NCBI GenBank assembly: GCA_945876435.1
Contig: CAMCOD010000007.1
Span: 1 to 64,000, forward strand
Length of the DNA: 64,000 nt
DNA from: an uncultured Clostridia bacterium
GTDB lineage: Bacteria; Bacillota; Clostridia; Oscillospirales; Ruminococcaceae
Direction: 5' to 3'
The translations under genes were made by a program, and so were the position numbers. Of the stretch, positions 1-8,288 are shown in pieces (position 1 is the stretch's first letter; every line of letters starts with the position of its first letter). The notes beneath the pieces were generated by a model. It worked only from the letters and a program-made list of their open reading frames with translations. It was not told where the DNA came from and ran no database searches.

Positions 1-552
1 AACATCCTTCACCGCCTGATGGTGGTATGTATTCACAGCAAGTTTGGAGGTGCCAAGAATTTTTGCCAGACGGCTGCCTTCCTCCAGCTCAACATAGTGG
101 AACGGTTCATAGCGGGGACCGCTCTGATGATGGCACTGGTTGGAAGGGAACTGGCTTGGGATATCCTGATACAGCGTACCGCCAAAAGCAACATTGATCA
201 CCTGGACGCCGCGGCAGATGCCTAAAATGGGCTTGCCTAACTCCGCCATTCTCCGCAGTACGGCAAACTCAAAGAGGTCGTCAGCGCTTCTCATATTTGT
301 AACCTGTTTAATCGCCTCTTCCCCATAAAGGAAGGTGGAAATATCGCTGCCGCCAGGGATCAAAAGACCATCCAAATGCGCAGCAAGTTCGGCATAGTCC
401 TCATTCGCGCCGTTGGAAGGCAGCAGAACCGGTATCCCGCCGGCATCTAAGATCGCCTGTACATAGGACTGATTGCAGCGGTAAACCTTCATTTCTCCAT
501 TTTCAAAGGGCATCGCGGTCATACCAATGATCGGTTTCAAAGTAATCACCAT
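1..552 (-). CDS. Gamma-glutamyl-gamma-aminobutyrate hydrolase-like class I amidotransferase (peptidase C26), 3' end off the window
   Basis: Reading down from an ATG at 552, the frame stays open to base 1 and leaves the window, so only about 184 N-terminal residues are visible. It begins MVITLKPIIGMTA. It shows the oxyanion/loop motif IPGGSDIS, the nucleophile elbow ILGICRGVQ with the expected Cys, and a later TYHHQAVKD His motif typical of the PuuD/C26 group. These enzymes hydrolyse gamma-glutamyl amides such as gamma-glutamyl-GABA in the cytoplasm. The final catalytic Glu region lies beyond the window. The ribosome binding site is weak: GGAG sits about 16 bases upstream. A sigma-A-like promoter precedes it. 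The family assignment is firm; the exact substrate is not. Confidence 0.85.
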   Translation of the reverse strand, partial: MVITLKPIIGMTAMPFENGEMKVYRCNQSYVQAILDAGGIPVLLPSNGANEDYAELAAHLDGLLIPGGSDISTFLYGEEAIKQVTNMRSADDLFEFAVLRRMAELGKPILGICRGVQVINVAFGGTLYQDIPSQFPSNQCHHQSGPRYEPFHYVELEEGSRLAKILGTSKLAVNTYHHQAVKDV

Positions 553-590
553 CTTTTAAAATTTTTGCTCCCATTTGGGAATACACGTTC

Positions 591-618
591 ATTATAGCAC
601 AAATCCACCTCTTGAGAA
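591..618 (-). promoter_or_regulatory. Sigma-A-like promoter for the C26 hydrolase gene
   Basis: On the minus strand, TTCTCA (613-618), a 16-base spacer and a perfect TATAAT (591-596) lie about 40 bases upstream of the ATG at 552. The -10 box is strong and the -35 box weak. Confidence 0.5.
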
Positions 619-654
619 GGTTTTTGACCAAAGAATTTTCTCCAGTCAGCAAAA

Positions 655-686
655 AACCAGTCAATTCGCTGAAAAATTGGCTGGTT
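655..686. terminator. Bidirectional intrinsic terminator
   Basis: The arms AACCAGTCAATT and AATTGGCTGGTT pair with one mismatch. T runs flank the hairpin on both strands (TTTTTTT on plus after 680; TTTTTT on minus from 655 down). It sits just after the stop of the GHL10-amidase gene and before the C26 gene, both on minus, so it mainly ends the former. Confidence 0.85.
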
Positions 687-693
687 TTTTTGC

Positions 694-3528
694 TTAATCT
701 TCATTCAGGTACTCGATCATGGCGTCACTGAGCAAGCAAGCGGTTTTATAGATCTGCACCGGGTCTGTTACACGCTCATAATCCGATGGATTGCTGATAC
801 AGCCGGGGCAGATGGACAAAGCCCGCGCCAGAGGAACCTTCAGGATGGAAAGATCCGTGCTGTTAAAGGCATTCTGAGGGATGCCAAGGCCTGCGGACAG
901 GTGTTCATACAGCAAACCGCCAAACGCATGGGAGATTTCGCTGTCGTAATATACGCTCAAGCCTTCTTCAGACCAGCCGTTGTACTGGGAATCGGTCGCG
1001 TCCAAACGGAATGACAAATAAAAGTCTGCGTCTTTGTAGCTGCAGAACAGAATTCGATCCTCTCCATCCATCGCGGAGTCATCCGAGCGGGTAAGGAACA
1101 CTTCTGCTCCCAGACTTTCCAGACGGCGGCGAAGCGTTTGTGCATAGGCAAGGGTAATATCTTTCTCTGTCGGGCCTTCCAAACCCAAAGCCCCCAGCGA
1201 GCCGGTATCCACACCGCCATGGGCAGGATCAATGATAACGGTGATGCCGCTCAGCGGAGCTTTTGGATCATCACTGAGCTGCGGAGGCGTTTTGCATTTC
1301 AAATAAAGATTTCCGTTCTGATACATCACCTGATAGCCCCAGAGAGTTTCTCCTTCTTTCAAATGCAGCCGGATGGTGCAAACACCACGAGACTCATCGT
1401 TCTGTACTGTGATGCTGTCGAAGAGACGGCTGGACAGGTGAGACAGGCTGGCCGGCATAGCGGCCACGTTGCTGAGCTGAAATGTCAGGGTACCGGAATG
1501 TTCACTGTAGCTGGTATAGTAGGGAAGACCCTCGCCGCCGACAAAAATCAGATTTTCTCCTTGGCCGGTGCTCTGAATGCCCACCGCTTCCACTGATTTT
1601 TGAATATCGACAAAGCTTTCCACGATGGACATGTCCTTTTTACGCACATAACCCCCAGAATAAAGACGGTAATAGTCGCCTTCAAGATCTGCCGCGTAAT
1701 CGCAGGCGCCAACCGGCAGAATGGAAATGACCGCGCTCTCATCTTTACTTTGATAAACACGGCACACAGAGTCCTCAACTTTAACAGCAAGCCGGCTGCC
1801 GCTGCCTACCAGGTAAATCTGGCCGTTTGAGCGATACTTGGAGGTAAAATCAGAATAAGTCAATACATAGCTTACCTTGCCCAGATTAGTCGTTTTTGCC
1901 GAATCCACATTTTCCGGATAAATCTCCAAAGAATATTTTATTGGTTTTCCAATATCCTCCTCTGTATATTCGCCTTCCGCCTCCAGATGATAGGTTTTAT
2001 TCTGAAAGCGAGCAATGACGGAACCGCCATAAGGAGCAATACAGGACAAAACCAAAGGTTGTCCTTCGTAGAGGATCTCGTTTTCCTGAGGATAAACGGA
2101 AGTTTCCAGAATATCGTCGATCGTTTCCTCTGTTTCCAATTCACGAATCGAGGAGTAGATGGTAAAACTTTTCCGACTGTATCCCTGCCGAACAGAGATT
2201 ACGTTGGTTCCCCGTTTCAGATTCAGATTGACGCCCCAAAACCCGTCTTTGGTAATCTGGTCAGGATCGACGAGCTCATCATTGACATAAAGAGGCTTCT
2301 CCGGGTCACAGCGGCCGGACAGGAAATAGCTGGTATGTTTGGTGTAAATCAGGGAAGAAGCAGGAGCGATGGAGAGAGTTGCTTCTTCTTCATAGAGCAG
2401 AGAAGAATCCGGGCTGCTGGCGCTGTCGGGAACCAAAGCAATCTCTTCTGCAATGAAACTGCGGAGATCCTTCAGGTCGCTGTAAGAGCAGATTGTATAA
2501 CCGCTGGCGCCGCTGACCTGATTGCCGTAAAGCTGATAGGAAAGCTCCCGTGGATCACCGAACATCAAGTCGCTGGCCAGAGGATAAAGCAGGAGGCTGG
2601 CCTGATTTTCTGTATACAAACGGACAGAACTGTTTTCTGTCAGGGCACTCCATTCCTTTAGATAATCGTCATACGCTTTTTCAGATGACAGAGAAATCTC
2701 CATTTCCGGCATGATGAAGTTAATGGAATCCCCAAGCTGGGTAATACATTTCTGCCAATTTTCCGATTCAGCCGCTTGATAGGAAAGCGCAACACCCGCG
2801 GAAAGCTCCGGTTCCACCAAGTGTATCGCCTGAATACAAGCAAGGAGCAGTTGTTTCACAGCGCTCACTGTCTTTTCGTCGTCACCAAGGCTGTCCAAAC
2901 CGCGGAGAACAATACCGTCGAGGGAATAGCGCTCCACCAGTTCCGTCAGCACATCCACCCAGAAGCTGCGGACTTCTTCTTTGGTCAAATCAAAGTACAG
3001 GCTTGTCCCTTCGGTAACAAACCAGTCTGGATGCAGTACAACCGGGCTGTCCTGAGCGTAGGTATCACCAACTTCCCCGGCATAGAGAATGGAAACCGTA
3101 ACACAGAGGTTGATTTTTGCCATGTCGGCGGTTTCCAACAGTACCTTCAGCGGGTCTGCAAGGATCAGCTTTCCCTCTTCCTCTACCAGATAGCGGCTGC
3201 TGGGCAGCTGGCGGGAACGGAACATAGCGTCAGCGCGGGGGCTGATCTCATAAAACAAAGTATTGAATTGATGTTCTTGGGCAAATGTTACGATCTTATC
3301 CGCCTCACCGCCCATTACAGCAGCTGTGGCGTCCTGCTGAGACGGATAATCCTTATTATTGAAGCTGTCAATGTTTAAACCCCGCAGCGAAATGTCACTG
3401 GAACCAAAGTAGGCAGTCTCAGCGGCTGGTTTTTCTGAGGATGTTTCACTGGCAAAAGAGGGCAGCGCCAGACCGGCCGCACAGCAAAGAGCCATTGTGG
3501 CCGCAAGCGTCCGATTGATCCGATTCAT
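694..3528 (-). CDS. Secreted GHL10-like glycoside hydrolase domain fused to a degenerate N-acetylmuramoyl-L-alanine amidase (Amidase_3) domain
   Basis: 944 residues from the ATG at 3528, chosen because GGAGG lies 9 bases upstream and the protein then opens with a clean signal peptide (MNRINRTLAATMALCCAAGL, cleavage near FAS-ET). Residues about 40-370 resemble the glycosyl-hydrolase-like 10 (DUF187) fold (ISLRGLNIDSF, FNTLFYEISPRAD, YSLDGIVLRGLD). A middle part carries probable beta-sandwich/SH3-like segments. The last 185 or so residues are an Amidase_3 domain: IIDPAHGG and TEKDI supply the first His and the Glu of the zinc site. The third ligand motif, normally SIHxN, reads LSFRLDA (His to Arg). 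The catalytic VExGF reads SICPGC, so its Glu is gone. I infer a cell-surface peptidoglycan-binding or scaffolding role rather than amidase catalysis. The intact motifs in CwlD (13876-14601) give an internal comparison. It follows the small Cys gene by 39 bases and is probably co-transcribed with it. Confidence 0.85.
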   Translation of the reverse strand: MNRINRTLAATMALCCAAGLALPSFASETSSEKPAAETAYFGSSDISLRGLNIDSFNNKDYPSQQDATAAVMGGEADKIVTFAQEHQFNTLFYEISPRADAMFRSRQLPSSRYLVEEEGKLILADPLKVLLETADMAKINLCVTVSILYAGEVGDTYAQDSPVVLHPDWFVTEGTSLYFDLTKEEVRSFWVDVLTELVERYSLDGIVLRGLDSLGDDEKTVSAVKQLLLACIQAIHLVEPELSAGVALSYQAAESENWQKCITQLGDSINFIMPEMEISLSSEKAYDDYLKEWSALTENSSVRLYTENQASLLLYPLASDLMFGDPRELSYQLYGNQVSGASGYTICSYSDLKDLRSFIAEEIALVPDSASSPDSSLLYEEEATLSIAPASSLIYTKHTSYFLSGRCDPEKPLYVNDELVDPDQITKDGFWGVNLNLKRGTNVISVRQGYSRKSFTIYSSIRELETEETIDDILETSVYPQENEILYEGQPLVLSCIAPYGGSVIARFQNKTYHLEAEGEYTEEDIGKPIKYSLEIYPENVDSAKTTNLGKVSYVLTYSDFTSKYRSNGQIYLVGSGSRLAVKVEDSVCRVYQSKDESAVISILPVGACDYAADLEGDYYRLYSGGYVRKKDMSIVESFVDIQKSVEAVGIQSTGQGENLIFVGGEGLPYYTSYSEHSGTLTFQLSNVAAMPASLSHLSSRLFDSITVQNDESRGVCTIRLHLKEGETLWGYQVMYQNGNLYLKCKTPPQLSDDPKAPLSGITVIIDPAHGGVDTGSLGALGLEGPTEKDITLAYAQTLRRRLESLGAEVFLTRSDDSAMDGEDRILFCSYKDADFYLSFRLDATDSQYNGWSEEGLSVYYDSEISHAFGGLLYEHLSAGLGIPQNAFNSTDLSILKVPLARALSICPGCISNPSDYERVTDPVQIYKTACLLSDAMIEYLNED

Positions 3529-3567
3529 TGATGTTCGCCTCCAATCATTGGGCATAAAAACCGGAAA

Positions 3568-3792
3568 CTAAAGAGAGAAATCCTCCGGGGAAAACTGCGG
3601 AAGCTGATGTACACGTTTGGGAACACGTTTCAACGGGCAGTAACTGAACTTACGGCAGGAAAAATACGGCGCCACAATTCCTTTGTTGCGGCAAAGGATC
3701 ATCTGGCCGTCGGAGGAAGGCTCTCCATATTTACAATATTCACAGGCAGGCTGAATACGGCTGCCAAATCGTTTTGAACGGAACATATCCAT
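3568..3792 (-). CDS. Small conserved cysteine protein, function unknown
   Basis: 74 residues from the ATG at 3792, preceded on minus by GAGGAG at good spacing. It contains CEYCKYG, a later single Cys (ILCRNKG), SCRKFSYC and the basic tail PLKRVPKR. Five or more cysteines in a short soluble protein suggest a zinc or other metal knuckle. I recognise the pattern CxYC...C...CRKFxYxPLKRVPK as recurring in Ruminococcaceae genomes but know no function. It lies 39 bases upstream of the GHL10-amidase gene in the same direction, so the two are likely one transcript. The upstream 100 bases are AT-rich; I found no convincing promoter. Confidence 0.75.
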   Translation of the reverse strand: MDMFRSKRFGSRIQPACEYCKYGEPSSDGQMILCRNKGIVAPYFSCRKFSYCPLKRVPKRVHQLPQFSPEDFSL

Positions 3793-3890
3793 TTCTCCTC
3801 ACACTCATTTTCCTTAGCGAATACGAGGGAAATGAGTCTATTTTACATATAATTTTATCTTACCAAAAAATTGAGAAAAATGCTACTGTC

Positions 3891-5006
3891 TCAGCGCAAT
3901 CTGCTGGATTTATTTTCTCTTTCTGTCCCTCGTTCCATCGAAGTCAGCAGGATCAGCATCATTCCAATCAAACAACCGGTGAGGAGCGGCGTGTAGGAAT
4001 TGGTTATGGGAACCGGTTTTCCACTGGGCGTAAAAGCTTCCAGCGCTTGTGGAAAGCTTTGCAGCAGAATCCAGCTGAAGACGGATGAACAAATACCATG
4101 AAGCAAGCGTCCAAGAAACAGCTGACGCAGAGAACAGGGCGTTTCCCCCAAAATACTTTTCAGCTGAAATAGGACGGAAAGCCCACCGAAGGATAGGAAA
4201 AAGGATAAAATGCTTATTTTATAAGGCAGAGATAAGCCGGCAACCTGAACGCAGCCGTTTGTGATCTCCAGAAAAGCGGAAAACAGGGAAACTGCTTCTT
4301 TGGGCAGAGCGGTTTGCTCTAAGAGAGCGCTGAAAGCACCAAAAAGCAGGATATAACCACACATGGACAACAGGGTCTGTGAGGTGAAGAGAACAGATTC
4401 CACAATCGCTTTGCCGTAGGATTTGTTCATGGGCTTCCGAAGATAGCGGCAGATGCTGTTTCGGGTGCCTCCAACCGATAGGACCGACGTTACCAGTCCC
4501 AAAAAGAGCACTGCCAGCACCTGCGAGCTATAAAGAAGAATGCCTGCTGTTTGGCTGCCCAACAGACGTTTCCCAACCGCAACAATAACAAAGGAGGGTG
4601 CCGGACAGCAGCAAAATAGGGCCATCCGTTTCAGCAGCTTTTCATCCATTTGTTCGCTTTGATAAGCATCGGTGAGCGCTTTGATCCCCACCGGATAACC
4701 TCCCAAAAGACTCATCAGCAGGATGCTGCCGCAATCTGCGGGAAGACAGAGAAAACGTGTCACCGGCAACAAAGGCAAAGACAGGATCCTGCTCAAATTC
4801 GTTCCGGAAAGAAAGGAGGTCAGCACCATAAAGCAAAACAAGGATGGGATGACCGTATCCACACAGAGAGCCAAAGAGCTGCGGACAGAAGCGGTAATGA
4901 CAGAGCTGTTAAAGAGAAGCTGCTCGCCAAACAAAAGGCAAAGAAATAAGGCAAAACCATCCTTTAAAATCGTCCGCTGGCGGGCAGAAAGTACATGAAT
5001 ATCCAT
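3891..5006 (-). CDS. ylbJ: YlbJ-like sporulation integral membrane protein
   Basis: 371 residues from the ATG at 5006. GAGG sits 6 bases upstream; in-frame ATGs at 5018 and 5054 have poorer sites. About eight hydrophobic helices are visible. The hallmark SLLGGYPVGIKAL follows the segment VDTVIPSLFCFMVLTSF, as in YlbJ, a nucleoside-recognition-domain family needed for spore cortex formation in Bacillus. The match is to the family fold, so transport substrate is unknown. It is divergent from yqfC, another sporulation gene, across a 126-base gap, which supports a shared mother-cell programme. YlbJ is normally sigma-E dependent; I could not fix a sigma-E promoter here. It could also be a paralogue with a different role, since identity cannot be measured by eye. 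Confidence 0.8.
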   Translation of the reverse strand: MDIHVLSARQRTILKDGFALFLCLLFGEQLLFNSSVITASVRSSLALCVDTVIPSLFCFMVLTSFLSGTNLSRILSLPLLPVTRFLCLPADCGSILLMSLLGGYPVGIKALTDAYQSEQMDEKLLKRMALFCCCPAPSFVIVAVGKRLLGSQTAGILLYSSQVLAVLFLGLVTSVLSVGGTRNSICRYLRKPMNKSYGKAIVESVLFTSQTLLSMCGYILLFGAFSALLEQTALPKEAVSLFSAFLEITNGCVQVAGLSLPYKISILSFFLSFGGLSVLFQLKSILGETPCSLRQLFLGRLLHGICSSVFSWILLQSFPQALEAFTPSGKPVPITNSYTPLLTGCLIGMMLILLTSMERGTERENKSSRLR

Positions 5007-5132
5007 ATAGAACCTCATTTCACCACATATTCTCTGCATTTTATGAGCTGACATTTTGGAATAGAAGCGGATATCCCGCCCTTTTCTTTCATATACTCCA
5101 ATGAATCGAGCCTTTTGAAAGGAGGAAGCGGT

Positions 5133-5381
5133 ATGCCGGTGCGGCAGAACCAGCCTTTGTCGGATTTTTTAAAAAAAGAAGTTCATCTTGAGTTTAACGG
5201 AAACCGGGAAGTCATTATTGAGGAGTGCAGCGGTATTTTGGAATATACGGAACAGCAAGTGCGGGTGAATACAGCCAATTTCATCCTTCGTTTTCAAGGA
5301 AAAAACCTGCAGATCCGCACCATGACCCATGACAGCATCATCCTTAGCGGTCATATTGACCGGCTGGAGTTTCTGTTTTGA
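5133..5381 (+). CDS. yqfC: Sporulation protein YqfC (YabP/YqfC family)
   Basis: 82 residues from the ATG at 5133, with AAAGGAGG ending 6 bases upstream; a TTG at 5115 is in frame but overlaps that site. The sequence has the YabP/YqfC pattern: HLEFNGNREVIIEECSGILEY, an all-beta core and a C-terminal LSGHIDRLEFLF. YqfC is produced in the mother cell under sigma-E in Bacillus and precedes yqfD there too. Its last codons run into yqfD, whose ATG is 19 bases after the stop. Upstream, ATATCC near 5073 and CATATACT near 5089 resemble a sigma-E promoter in content, but spacing is short and I treat that as weak. Confidence 0.9.
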   Translation: MPVRQNQPLSDFLKKEVHLEFNGNREVIIEECSGILEYTEQQVRVNTANFILRFQGKNLQIRTMTHDSIILSGHIDRLEFLF

Positions 5382-5399
5382 ACAAAAGGGGGAAAGGGT

Positions 5400-6662
5400 A
5401 TGTGGCTGATCCGTTTTCTGCGTTTCTGGCGCGGTACCATAGAATTTCAAATCGAAGGAAAGTATTTGGAACGTTTTCTGAACCTGGCAGCCCGCGCCAG
5501 AATACCCATTTGGGATGGAAAACGGGAGGATACTGTCTTTACCGGCAAAACATTGATCCGTAAAGAAGCACAGCTTCGGGAAATCGCAGAAAAAGTTCAG
5601 ATTCAGTGGCAGGAAAAAAGCCGTTTTGGCGCGCCCAAGCTGAGGCTGCGCTACGGAAAAAGAGTCGGTATAGTTGCTGGAGCCGCGGTACTCGCTTTCC
5701 TGCTGCTGTTTTCGGAACAGTTTGTGTGGAAAATTAAGGTTCTGGGCAATGAGGAAGTCACGGACCAGCAAGTAATTGAAACTGCGGAACAGTTAGGACT
5801 GAAACCCGGCGTATTGAAAAATCGCTTGGATGTGATCAGGATTGCCGACCAAATTACTGTACAGTTGGAACAAGTGTCCTGGGCGGCGGTAAATCTGTTG
5901 GGTACCGTCGCGGAAATCGAAATCGTGGAGCGGGTAATGCCGCCGGAGCTACTGGATGAAGAAAGCCCCTGCAATGTGGTGGCCGGTCGAGCCGGACAGA
6001 TCGTGGAACTGGAAGTCTATGACGGCGACCGGCAAGTGAAGATCGGCGATGTCGTCCATCAGGGACAGCTTATCGCCAGCGGCATTTTGGAGGATAAGAA
6101 TGGACGAACCATTCTGATGCATGCCAGAGCCAGGGCAGTGGTGGAATATACCCAGGAGGAAAGCATAGAGATCCCTTTGTCCAGCAAGGAACTGGTTGTC
6201 ACAGGAAATCATCAAAATTCCTATCGGCTGCTGTTCGGCGATTTCTCCATCCCTCTGTCCTTGGGAAAACCCTCCGGTTCTCAGTTTTCTTCCAAAAAAG
6301 GCTTGGTCGAGACCGGCGTTTTTCAATCCAATGAAGCAGGAGAACAATATTTCTATTGGGTGAGAAACAAAGCCTTAACGCTCTTTGGGGTTCCTTTGCC
6401 TGTAAGCCTTCAGATCCAGCAGTACATCCCCGTACAAGAAACCGAACTTTCTCTCACCGAAGCGCAGGCAAAGAAATCGGCCCTATTAAAACTGGAAGAA
6501 ATACAGCGCAGGATGGAAAACCAGGATATTATGGTTGTAAAGCGGGAATTGCAGGCAAGTGTGCGGAAAAATAGTTATGTGCTGCAAGCCTCGCTTCTGT
6601 GCCAGGAGGAAGTGGCGCAGGAAACGGAGATCCAAATGGAATTATCCGAGGAAAAGCCTTAA
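5400..6662 (+). CDS. yqfD: Sporulation protein YqfD
   Basis: 420 residues, near the family's usual 390-400. The ATG at 5400 follows GGGGGAAAGG. Residues 1-75 are a soluble basic segment, residues about 82-103 form one membrane helix (VGIVAGAAVLAFLLLFSEQ), and the rest is an extracytoplasmic domain with QLGLKPGVLKNRLD and VVAGRAGQIVELEVYDGD. This is the SpoIVFA-unrelated YqfD family found in nearly all endospore formers, expressed with YqfC around engulfment. Function is not established beyond a sporulation defect. The coupling to yqfC (19 bases) and the following phoH-ybeY-era reproduce the standard Firmicutes order. No terminator is visible after it; a sigma-A promoter for phoH follows. Confidence 0.92.
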   Translation: MWLIRFLRFWRGTIEFQIEGKYLERFLNLAARARIPIWDGKREDTVFTGKTLIRKEAQLREIAEKVQIQWQEKSRFGAPKLRLRYGKRVGIVAGAAVLAFLLLFSEQFVWKIKVLGNEEVTDQQVIETAEQLGLKPGVLKNRLDVIRIADQITVQLEQVSWAAVNLLGTVAEIEIVERVMPPELLDEESPCNVVAGRAGQIVELEVYDGDRQVKIGDVVHQGQLIASGILEDKNGRTILMHARARAVVEYTQEESIEIPLSSKELVVTGNHQNSYRLLFGDFSIPLSLGKPSGSQFSSKKGLVETGVFQSNEAGEQYFYWVRNKALTLFGVPLPVSLQIQQYIPVQETELSLTEAQAKKSALLKLEEIQRRMENQDIMVVKRELQASVRKNSYVLQASLLCQEEVAQETEIQMELSEEKP

Positions 6663-6708
6663 AATGACCCCGTTTTCCAAAGATTTTTGTCCGCTTTGGC
6701 TATAATCT

Positions 6709-6737
6709 TTGCTTTTCCGAAAAAGGTGTGTTATACT
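6709..6737 (+). promoter_or_regulatory. Sigma-A promoter for the phoH-ybeY-era-yqzL-recO-mutS2 run
   Basis: TTGCTT (6709-6714), a 17-base spacer and TATACT (6732-6737). A start near 6744 would place the TTG at 6755 too close to serve as an initiator and leaves about 70 bases of leader before the GAGGTGAT Shine-Dalgarno at 6803-6810. Confidence 0.7.
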
Positions 6738-6805
6738 ATCAGTAAGTATGCAGTTTGTGCGTTTTTGGCTGCAAAAATTCTGTGGAATGCCACGACTCGT
6801 ATGAG

Positions 6806-7777
6806 GTGATAAACATCGAACAGGTACTGAATATTGAAAAAGCGGAGCATATCCTGATGCTCTTTGGAAATTATGACAAAAATATCCGTATTTTAGAGGA
6901 GCAATTTCAGGTTAAAATCGTCTGCCGTGGAACAGAAATCAAAATTTCCGGCGAAGCGGATGCTGTTTCAAAGGCCCAGCGCGCCATCCATGTGCTGTTG
7001 GATATGATCCGCAGGGGAGACGCTCTTTCGGAGCAGAATATTTTCTATGTGATCTCCATGGTCAACCAGGGAACCGAAGAAAGCTTGAGCCAAATCAATC
7101 ACAACTGCATTCTGGTCACTGTAAAGGGAAAGCCGGTCAAGGCCAAAACCCTGGGCCAGCAATCTTATCTGGATGCCATTAACAAAAACACTCTGACTTT
7201 CGGCATCGGCCCTGCCGGTACCGGCAAAACCTATCTGGCTGTTGCCATGGCTGTGAAAGCCTTCCGTGATGAGCAGATCAGCCGGATTATCCTGACCCGC
7301 CCCGCCGTGGAGGCCGGTGAGAAACTGGGCTTTCTGCCCGGTGATCTTCAGGATAAGGTCGACCCGTACCTGCGTCCGTTGTACGACGCTCTGTTTGAGA
7401 TGATGGGCCCGGAAACTTTCCAGCGGAACCTGGAAAAAGGCGCCATTGAAGTTGCTCCTTTGGCGTACATGAGAGGCCGCACGCTGGACGATTCCTTTAT
7501 TATTCTGGATGAAGCACAGAACACAACCCCGGAGCAGATGAAAATGTTTCTGACCCGTCTGGGCTTCAACTCCAAGGCCATCATCACCGGTGACATTACC
7601 CAGATCGACCTGCCGGACTCCCGTAGATCCGGCCTGATCGAAGCAGTGAAGGTACTGAAAAAAGTGGATGATATCGCGATTGTTCGTTTGAGCGAGCGTG
7701 ACGTTGTCCGCCATAAACTGGTACAGGATATTATTAAAGCTTACGAACGATACAATAATAAGGAGGTTTCACGCTAA
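6806..7777 (+). CDS. phoH: PhoH family ATPase
   Basis: About 320 residues. The core shows a KH-like N-terminal region, Walker A GPAGTGKTYLAVA, ILTRPAVEAGEKLGFLPGD and Walker B SFIILDEAQN, all diagnostic of PhoH-like P-loop proteins, probable RNA-binding ATPases/helicases acting with YbeY in rRNA maturation. The start is awkward. A textbook Shine-Dalgarno GAGGTGAT (6803-6810) lies 8 bases before ATC GAA CAG at 6815, where homologues would have Met-Glu-Gln. The nearest canonical codon is the GTG at 6806, inside the Shine-Dalgarno. The boundary given here uses that GTG; an ATC start at 6815 or a distal TTG at 6755 are the alternatives. The stop is one base before the ybeY ATG. Confidence 0.9.
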   Translation: MINIEQVLNIEKAEHILMLFGNYDKNIRILEEQFQVKIVCRGTEIKISGEADAVSKAQRAIHVLLDMIRRGDALSEQNIFYVISMVNQGTEESLSQINHNCILVTVKGKPVKAKTLGQQSYLDAINKNTLTFGIGPAGTGKTYLAVAMAVKAFRDEQISRIILTRPAVEAGEKLGFLPGDLQDKVDPYLRPLYDALFEMMGPETFQRNLEKGAIEVAPLAYMRGRTLDDSFIILDEAQNTTPEQMKMFLTRLGFNSKAIITGDITQIDLPDSRRSGLIEAVKVLKKVDDIAIVRLSERDVVRHKLVQDIIKAYERYNNKEVSR

Positions 7778-7778
7778 A

Positions 7779-8288
7779 ATGGAACGTGTGAAAGTATTGA
7801 TTTCCAATCAGCAGAATGCGGTAAAGATTCCAACCGGTATTCGTCTGTTGGTTCGCCGCTGCTGCTCCGCTGTCCTGCAGATGGAAGGGTTTCATGACCC
7901 GGCAGAGATCAGCGTGACCTTCGTTGATAATGAACAGATCCGGGAGCTGAACGCCGAATACCGCAACAAGGATTCCGCAACCGATGTTCTGTCCTTCCCT
8001 TTGGGAGAGGATGGCGTTTACGACCTGAACAATGAAACCGGCGCTTATGTCCTGGGGGATATTGTAATTTCCGTACCGAGAGCCATTGAACAGGCTGAGA
8101 TGTACGGCCATTCCCTCCGCAGAGAGATCGGTTTTCTCACCGTGCACTCCATGCTGCATTTGCTGGGCTATGACCACGAAAACGAGGGGATGGAAGCGGT
8201 GCGCATGCGGGAAAAAGAAGAAATGGTGCTGAATAAGCTGGGGCTGAAGCGGGACGGCAGCTACGTTATGGATGAGGAAGACGAATAA
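7779..8288 (+). CDS. ybeY: Endoribonuclease YbeY (rRNA maturation)
   Basis: 169 residues from the ATG at 7779, preceded by AAGGAGG (7760-7766) inside the end of phoH. The metal site VHSMLHLLGYDHENEG provides the three histidines (HxxxHxxxxxH) of this zinc-dependent single-strand RNase. LNAEYRNKDSATDVLSFP is the other family signature. YbeY processes 16S rRNA 3' ends and takes part in ribosome quality control. Its TAA shares its last A with the era ATG, so translation of the two is likely coupled. The cdd and dgkA genes often found between ybeY and era in other Firmicutes are absent. Confidence 0.96.
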   Translation: MERVKVLISNQQNAVKIPTGIRLLVRRCCSAVLQMEGFHDPAEISVTFVDNEQIRELNAEYRNKDSATDVLSFPLGEDGVYDLNNETGAYVLGDIVISVPRAIEQAEMYGHSLRREIGFLTVHSMLHLLGYDHENEGMEAVRMREKEEMVLNKLGLKRDGSYVMDEEDE

